Positions 60,028 through 64,000 of a stretch of 64,000 bases of DNA are shown piece by piece (position 1 is the stretch's first letter; each line of letters starts with the position of its first letter). Origin of the DNA: Siphonodentalium dalli. Taxonomy: Eukaryota; Mollusca; Scaphopoda; Gadilida; Siphonodentaliidae. The stretch spans positions 183,930,716-183,994,715 of the forward strand of contig CP136066.1 in NCBI GenBank assembly GCA_032622095.1, read 5' to 3'. The notes under the pieces are model-generated. The model made no database searches and was not told where the DNA came from. It saw nothing but the letters and a program-made list of their open reading frames with translations. Position numbers and translations under genes: made by a program.

Positions 60028-60525
60028 TTAACCCTTTCTTTACTGAATGGATTCTCCCACTCAGTTATAAAAGAATACATTGAAATCGTCTATTATTCAT
60101 ATTGAGGGTTGTTCATGATATATGAGCAGACGACAATGTGACCAAAAGATAATAAAAGTGCTGAATGATGGACTTTTTCTATCATCTGATTACTCGCATG
60201 TAACATCAGGAGGTCACTGTAGATAGAGGGGGGGGGGGGGCTCCAGTCCACCATCCCTCTTCATAGTGGGTTTCTTAACTTTCGTCTTGATAAATTTTTC
60301 CTCCAGTGTTATAATTTTCACATCACCCGTGTTAATTTTGTGGTTCTTCACCAGGCAGTGCGCAAAAACTGTTTCGGATTGTCTCGTTTGGACCAAAATT
60401 CTAAATTTGTTTGTTTCCCCTGAGAAATATTTAAAATAATTATATCAAACGATTGTTGAATCTATTATCTGAACATTTCCTAAGGGAACTACTCATCAAT
60501 TAATATTTATTATAAAAAGGTTTAA
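60028..60525. mobile_element. Family D MITE with an internal insertion (copy D4)
   Basis: TTAACCCTTTCTTTACTGAA at the left, TTATTATAAAAAGGTTTAA at the right. Between 60130 and about 60435 lies sequence absent from D1 and D3, with a poly-G run at 60229-60240. Candidate AATAAA at 60151. Confidence 0.7.
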
Positions 60526-60699
60526 ACCGATCCAGTCCAGTGGAAGAAAAAGAACCCTGCCAACTCATTCTTGATATTTTAGGTATATCATTTAAATGTG
60601 GCCCTGATGTTCTTTTATTACAGGTATTAACAGTTGCACTGAGTACTGAAATCAAATTGATTGTTAGGAATCTCCTCGGTTACCAACTTACCATAGCTT

Positions 60700-60946
60700 T
60701 AAACCTCTCCAATTGATGAGGATGGATAACTCTAAAATCAAGTGGCTTTTTTGTGTCAGATATTTAACAAACCAGCAAAAAAAATTGAACTAAATGTTGA
60801 TAATTAACAGGTTTTGGGAAATTTTTACACTATAGTGGTTTCCATTATTTTTGGGCAATTACTCAATTCTGATAACTGAAGCGGCATTTCAAACAATGTT
60901 GTTAGAATCTGATGATATGGCGACCATCAAATCGGATTGAGTACCT
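60700..60946 (-). mobile_element. Family E MITE, reverse orientation (copy E3)
   Basis: The complement matches E1 and E2 (AGGTACTCAATCCGAT at its start, GATAACTCTAAAATCAAGTG in + orientation). TTAA follows at 60947. The distal part is missing or too diverged. It abuts the family C element at 60952. Confidence 0.7.
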
Positions 60947-60951
60947 TTAAA

Positions 60952-61154
60952 CAAGCCTTGAAATAGGATGTCTGTCATTTGCAGAATGAGGTCCCCAGAG
61001 GGTGAATTTAGTGATCACCAAATTCACCCTCTGGGGACCTCATTCTGCTTACACCTCGGCAGAATGAGGTTCCCAGATATGCGGGGTAGCATCACTAAAT
61101 TCACCCTTTGGGGACCTCATTCTGCAAATGACAGACACGCTATTTCAAGGCTTG
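60952..61154. mobile_element. Family C element, compact (copy C7)
   Basis: Ends CAAGCCTTGAAATAGGATGT and CACGCTATTTCAAGGCTTG. The first hairpin has lost its GC-rich tip (GAATTTAGTGATCACCAAATTC), the second has lost most of its left arm. Confidence 0.85.
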
Positions 61155-61624
61155 CCTTTAAAAGAACTCGGCGAAATTGATGCATTTGCCAATATAGGCA
61201 TTGTATTCTTCATAGTGGTGTGCTTTGTTTGTGCTCAATATGACGTCAGTAACTGTTATCATACTGGACCTCGTTTAGCGGAGGACGCGACTGAACTGAT
61301 AACTTGTCACATGTGATCGAATGCAATCAAACACAGAACAATCTGCTCCAATAGCTTTTCAGACGTTACTAAAACAGGCTCTTGGAGAAATTGTGTTCAC
61401 CTCTCTTATAAGCAGGCCTCCGTTTACTATTAGCGCCATAGGCGGTATAGTCTTCTACAGTAAACTTCTCTCTACTTCATAGCCAAAGAAAAGTTATGTT
61501 TCCCCAAAATTGCCTCATAGGGTCCAGATCAGCAATTACATGTAAAAGCATGGTTTTATCATTCTTTCAATAGCTGATTGATATCATGAGGTAATTATCA
61601 TTTCATCACAAAAACCATAATATA
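61155..61624. other. 3' flank, nothing recognised
   Basis: No coding exon, RNA or recurrent element recognised. Confidence 0.5.
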
Positions 61625-61837
61625 CAGTAATGCTCAAAGTAATTGACCACTTAACCACAGCAGAATTATGGGTAATTTTTCAGGATTTAGTCGGAAATAT
61701 GGCTTGTTGCCATTCATCGGAAAGCTCTCGGTGAGAGCTTTCCGATGAATGGCAACAAGCCATATTTCCGACTAAATCCTGAAAAATTACCCATAATTCT
61801 GCTGTGGTTAAGTGGTCAATTACTTTGGGCATTACTG
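61625..61837. mobile_element. Family B foldback MITE, intact (copy B5)
   Basis: TA|CAGTAATGCTC...GGGCATTACTG|TA, 213 bp, near-perfect palindrome centred on GAAAGCTCTCGGTGAGAGCTTTC. The best-preserved copy. Confidence 0.93.
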
Positions 61838-61924
61838 TATAGCACATCCCCTAATTTATTTTCATACTAGTTTCTATAAATTCATGTCTCTTGACAAAAA
61901 TTAGTCATAGCACCAAAACTAATA

Positions 61925-62310
61925 TTAACCCTTTACCCAACAAACCGGCCAAAACCGGCCAAATAAAGCTTCAACAGCCTAAAATATCTTCGGTCTGTCT
62001 CAATAGAACCATACAAATATGGATATCATTGGAACCGGCTCCTTGACCAAATTGTGATAGTTACAGTTATGCCCTGTGCCAATGCATTCTCTTATATATG
62101 CGAGTCGACCATAGGTCGCCTCGCATATATAAGAGAATGCATTGGCCTAAAAACACTTTTTACCATTTTTTCTTACATTCTTTAACAATTTTGTAATTTT
62201 TAATGTGTTAAGCCAATGCATTCTCTTATATATGCGAGGCTCACTATAGTCGACTCGCATATATAAGAGAATGCATTGGCACAGGGCCGTTCTGTTGGGT
62301 AAAGGGTTAA
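61925..62310. mobile_element. Family A MITE, variant arms (copy A11)
   Basis: Same arms as A6: TTAACCCTTTACCCAACAAA and GTTGGGTAAAGGGTTAA. Two hairpins; the second tip reads GGCTCACTATAGTCGAC. Its last TTAA is also the first TTAA of the next element. Confidence 0.9.
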
Positions 62311-62572
62311 CCCTACCATGACTGGAGCTTCCTGAAAGTTGTGAAAACCCTGTGCCAATGCTTTCTCCTATATATGCAAGTCTCCCATAGTGAGCCTCCC
62401 ATATATAAGAGAATGCATTTGCCTAGCAATATTTACCCTGATTTTGTAAGTCAGTGATTCTCTTATATATGCGAGGCTCCCTATATATGGGAGACCCGCA
62501 TATATAAGAGAATGGACTGGCACATGATGTTTATTGCTGCACCAGCGCAACGCCCGTCATGAAAGGGATAAA
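62307..62572. mobile_element. Family A double-hairpin MITE abutting A11 (copy A12)
   Basis: TTAACCCTACCATGACTGGA at the left and CCCGTCATGAAAGGGATAA at the right, standard A arms. Two hairpins. The junction with A11 reads GGGTTAACCC with no spacer. Confidence 0.9.
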
Positions 62573-62819
62573 TATATCCGTTACTATTAATAGGTGTTTT
62601 ACTCCTGAGATAGAGAATTTTCACATGTTCACAAAAAACATGGTGAGAATGGCTATAATATAAGAAATATAGCACAAGTGATAGAGCGGTCGTATTCTTG
62701 GAATAAATGAAATCAAATGAGACCAGCAACAAGTGGTTGAAGGAGACTGTCCAGGCTTTCTTCATCCGAAGTTGATCCATATGTCAAAATTATGGAAATT
62801 ATTTCATGGCCACTCGTAT
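62573..62819. other. Unassigned sequence
   Basis: Short AT-rich stretch, no feature recognised. Confidence 0.5.
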
Positions 62820-63240
62820 CAAGTCTGAGTTTAGTGTGCCTGTCATTTGCAGAATGAGGTCCCCAGAGGGTGAATTTAGTTACGCTATCCCGCATAGTGG
62901 GCTAGCATCACCAAATTCACCCTTTGGGGACCTTATTCTGCTTAGGCCTCATCTGGTATGGGAGACGTTTGAAGTTTCCAAATGGTGCATATTGTGATGT
63001 ACACTCATTGGGAACCTCGATTATGCAATGTGTCCACTGCCAATTTGGGAATATAGAGAATCTGAACTAAAAATAGAATCTATGTGAAGAAGTTTCCATA
63101 GAAATTTGATAATAAAGAAACCTTCCAGAGAAGATGAGGCCTAAGCAGAATGAGGTTCCCAGAGGTTGAATTTAGTGATGCTAGCCCACTAAATTGGGGA
63201 CATCATTCTGCAAATGACAGACACAATAAACTCAGACTTG
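62820..63240. mobile_element. Family C element, long spacer (copy C8)
   Basis: Ends CAAGTCTGAGTTTAGTGTG and CACAATAAACTCAGACTTG. The first hairpin is intact with tip CCCGCATAGTGGG, the second is damaged. Spacer of about 190 bp similar to C6. Confidence 0.85.
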
Positions 63241-63870
63241 ACTCGTATCACTATATTTTCTTATATTATTGTAATTTTGGCCCCATTTTTGGAGACATTT
63301 TTTGTCCATGTCTGGAGTTATGAACCTGGTCTTAGTGCTTTGACTAATTTTGGCAGCTACCTGTGGCCACTGTTCACTCTCTTCACCTTTCCCTACTCTA
63401 TTAAAGTCCAGGCCTGCTTATAAGTTTAATATATAGCTAGAACTTTGACTACCATTCTCATATTAGATAATTTATATGAAATTATGTACATACAAAGATC
63501 TATATAACCAGTGTACATACGGACTGTAAATATAGATATAGAAATATATACATATAAATATATATATATATATATATTTATGGTCACTGCGCGACTGCTG
63601 CATTTATATATTCATCATTTACTATGACTTGTTGCAGATGGCTGTTTACTCGTTGCCATGGTGTTGGCGCGGAAGACAAATTCTTCCATCTTTTTCTTGC
63701 ATGTATGTTGATGTGTGTGTCATATAGCCAAGTCACTAAATAACATACTTTCTATTTCATGTTGGTGTTTTGCAGGGCTCGAAATGTTCTTTAAGGGGCT
63801 CAAGGCCACCGCAGCATTACATGTGAAAAGTCATAAACGTCTGTAAAACAAGCACATATACATATAGATA
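63241..63870. other. 3' flank with TA microsatellite
   Basis: A (TA)n tract lies near 63557-63580. No gene, RNA or shared repeat recognised otherwise. Confidence 0.5.
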
Positions 63871-64000
63871 TTAACCCTGTCATAAATGGAGCCATGCTGG
63901 TGCAGCATTAAAGGTCCTATGCCAATGCCTTTCTCTTATATAAATACGAGTCTTCCACAGGGAGCCTCGCATTATTAAGAGAATGAACTGGCTTACCAGG
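63871..64000. mobile_element. Family A MITE, cut by the window end (copy A13)
   Basis: TTAACCCTGTCATAAATGGA, GGTGCAGCATTAAAGGTCCT and the first hairpin (CTCTTATATAAATACGAGTC / GAGCCTCGCATTATTAAGAG). The second half lies beyond the window. Confidence 0.8.

Noticed and set aside
62701-62706. AATAAA as the FBXO11 polyadenylation signal
   Set aside because: It is 3.3 kb beyond the stop codon and past several MITEs; nothing in the sequence links it to the gene.

Overview
The window is from an animal nuclear genome. It is AT-rich, has long introns and is full of small non-autonomous transposons. Many repeats pair a (GTCC)n-type microsatellite with 150-175 bp tandem units, a style I associate with mollusc, especially bivalve, genomes. 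A lophotrochozoan, probably a mollusc, is the best guess, but it is an inference.

One cellular gene is present. It spans 10462-59409 on the + strand and I recognise it as FBXO11, the F-box / right-handed beta-helix / UBR zinc-finger substrate receptor of an SCF ubiquitin ligase. I could place 19 coding exons. All 18 introns are GT-AG, all phases agree, and the joined CDS is 2619 nt (872 residues) with no internal stop. The first exon is the least certain. A CpG-containing presumptive promoter lies just upstream, with a perfect GTCACGTGAC E-box, a YY1-like motif and a short uORF.

Layout: 1-10.25 kb is gene-free and filled with MITEs and tandem-repeat elements. 10.25-10.56 kb holds the promoter and exon 1. 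Intron 1 (20.6 kb) holds a multi-level nest of DNA transposons, a Helitron-like element and a 5'-truncated, RNase H-bearing LINE. 31.1-59.4 kb holds exons 2-19, and almost every intron carries foldback MITEs. 59.4-64 kb is the 3' flank, again with MITEs and no further gene.

Recurrent repeat families, named here for convenience: A and D (TTAA-flanked, CCCTTT ends, piggyBac-like; A has two internal hairpins carrying TATATAAG boxes), B (about 213 bp near-perfect foldback, TA target), C (double-hairpin element with CAAGCCT ends), E and I (TTAA-flanked, ends starting AG), Harbinger-like (TAA target, GGCC ends), hAT-like (8 bp target duplications), Helitron-like (TC...CTAG) and microsatellite/tandem-repeat elements. 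Two exon edges (the exon 11 donor and the exon 16 acceptor) have extra copies in neighbouring intron sequence, and several MITEs end within 10-32 nt of splice sites.
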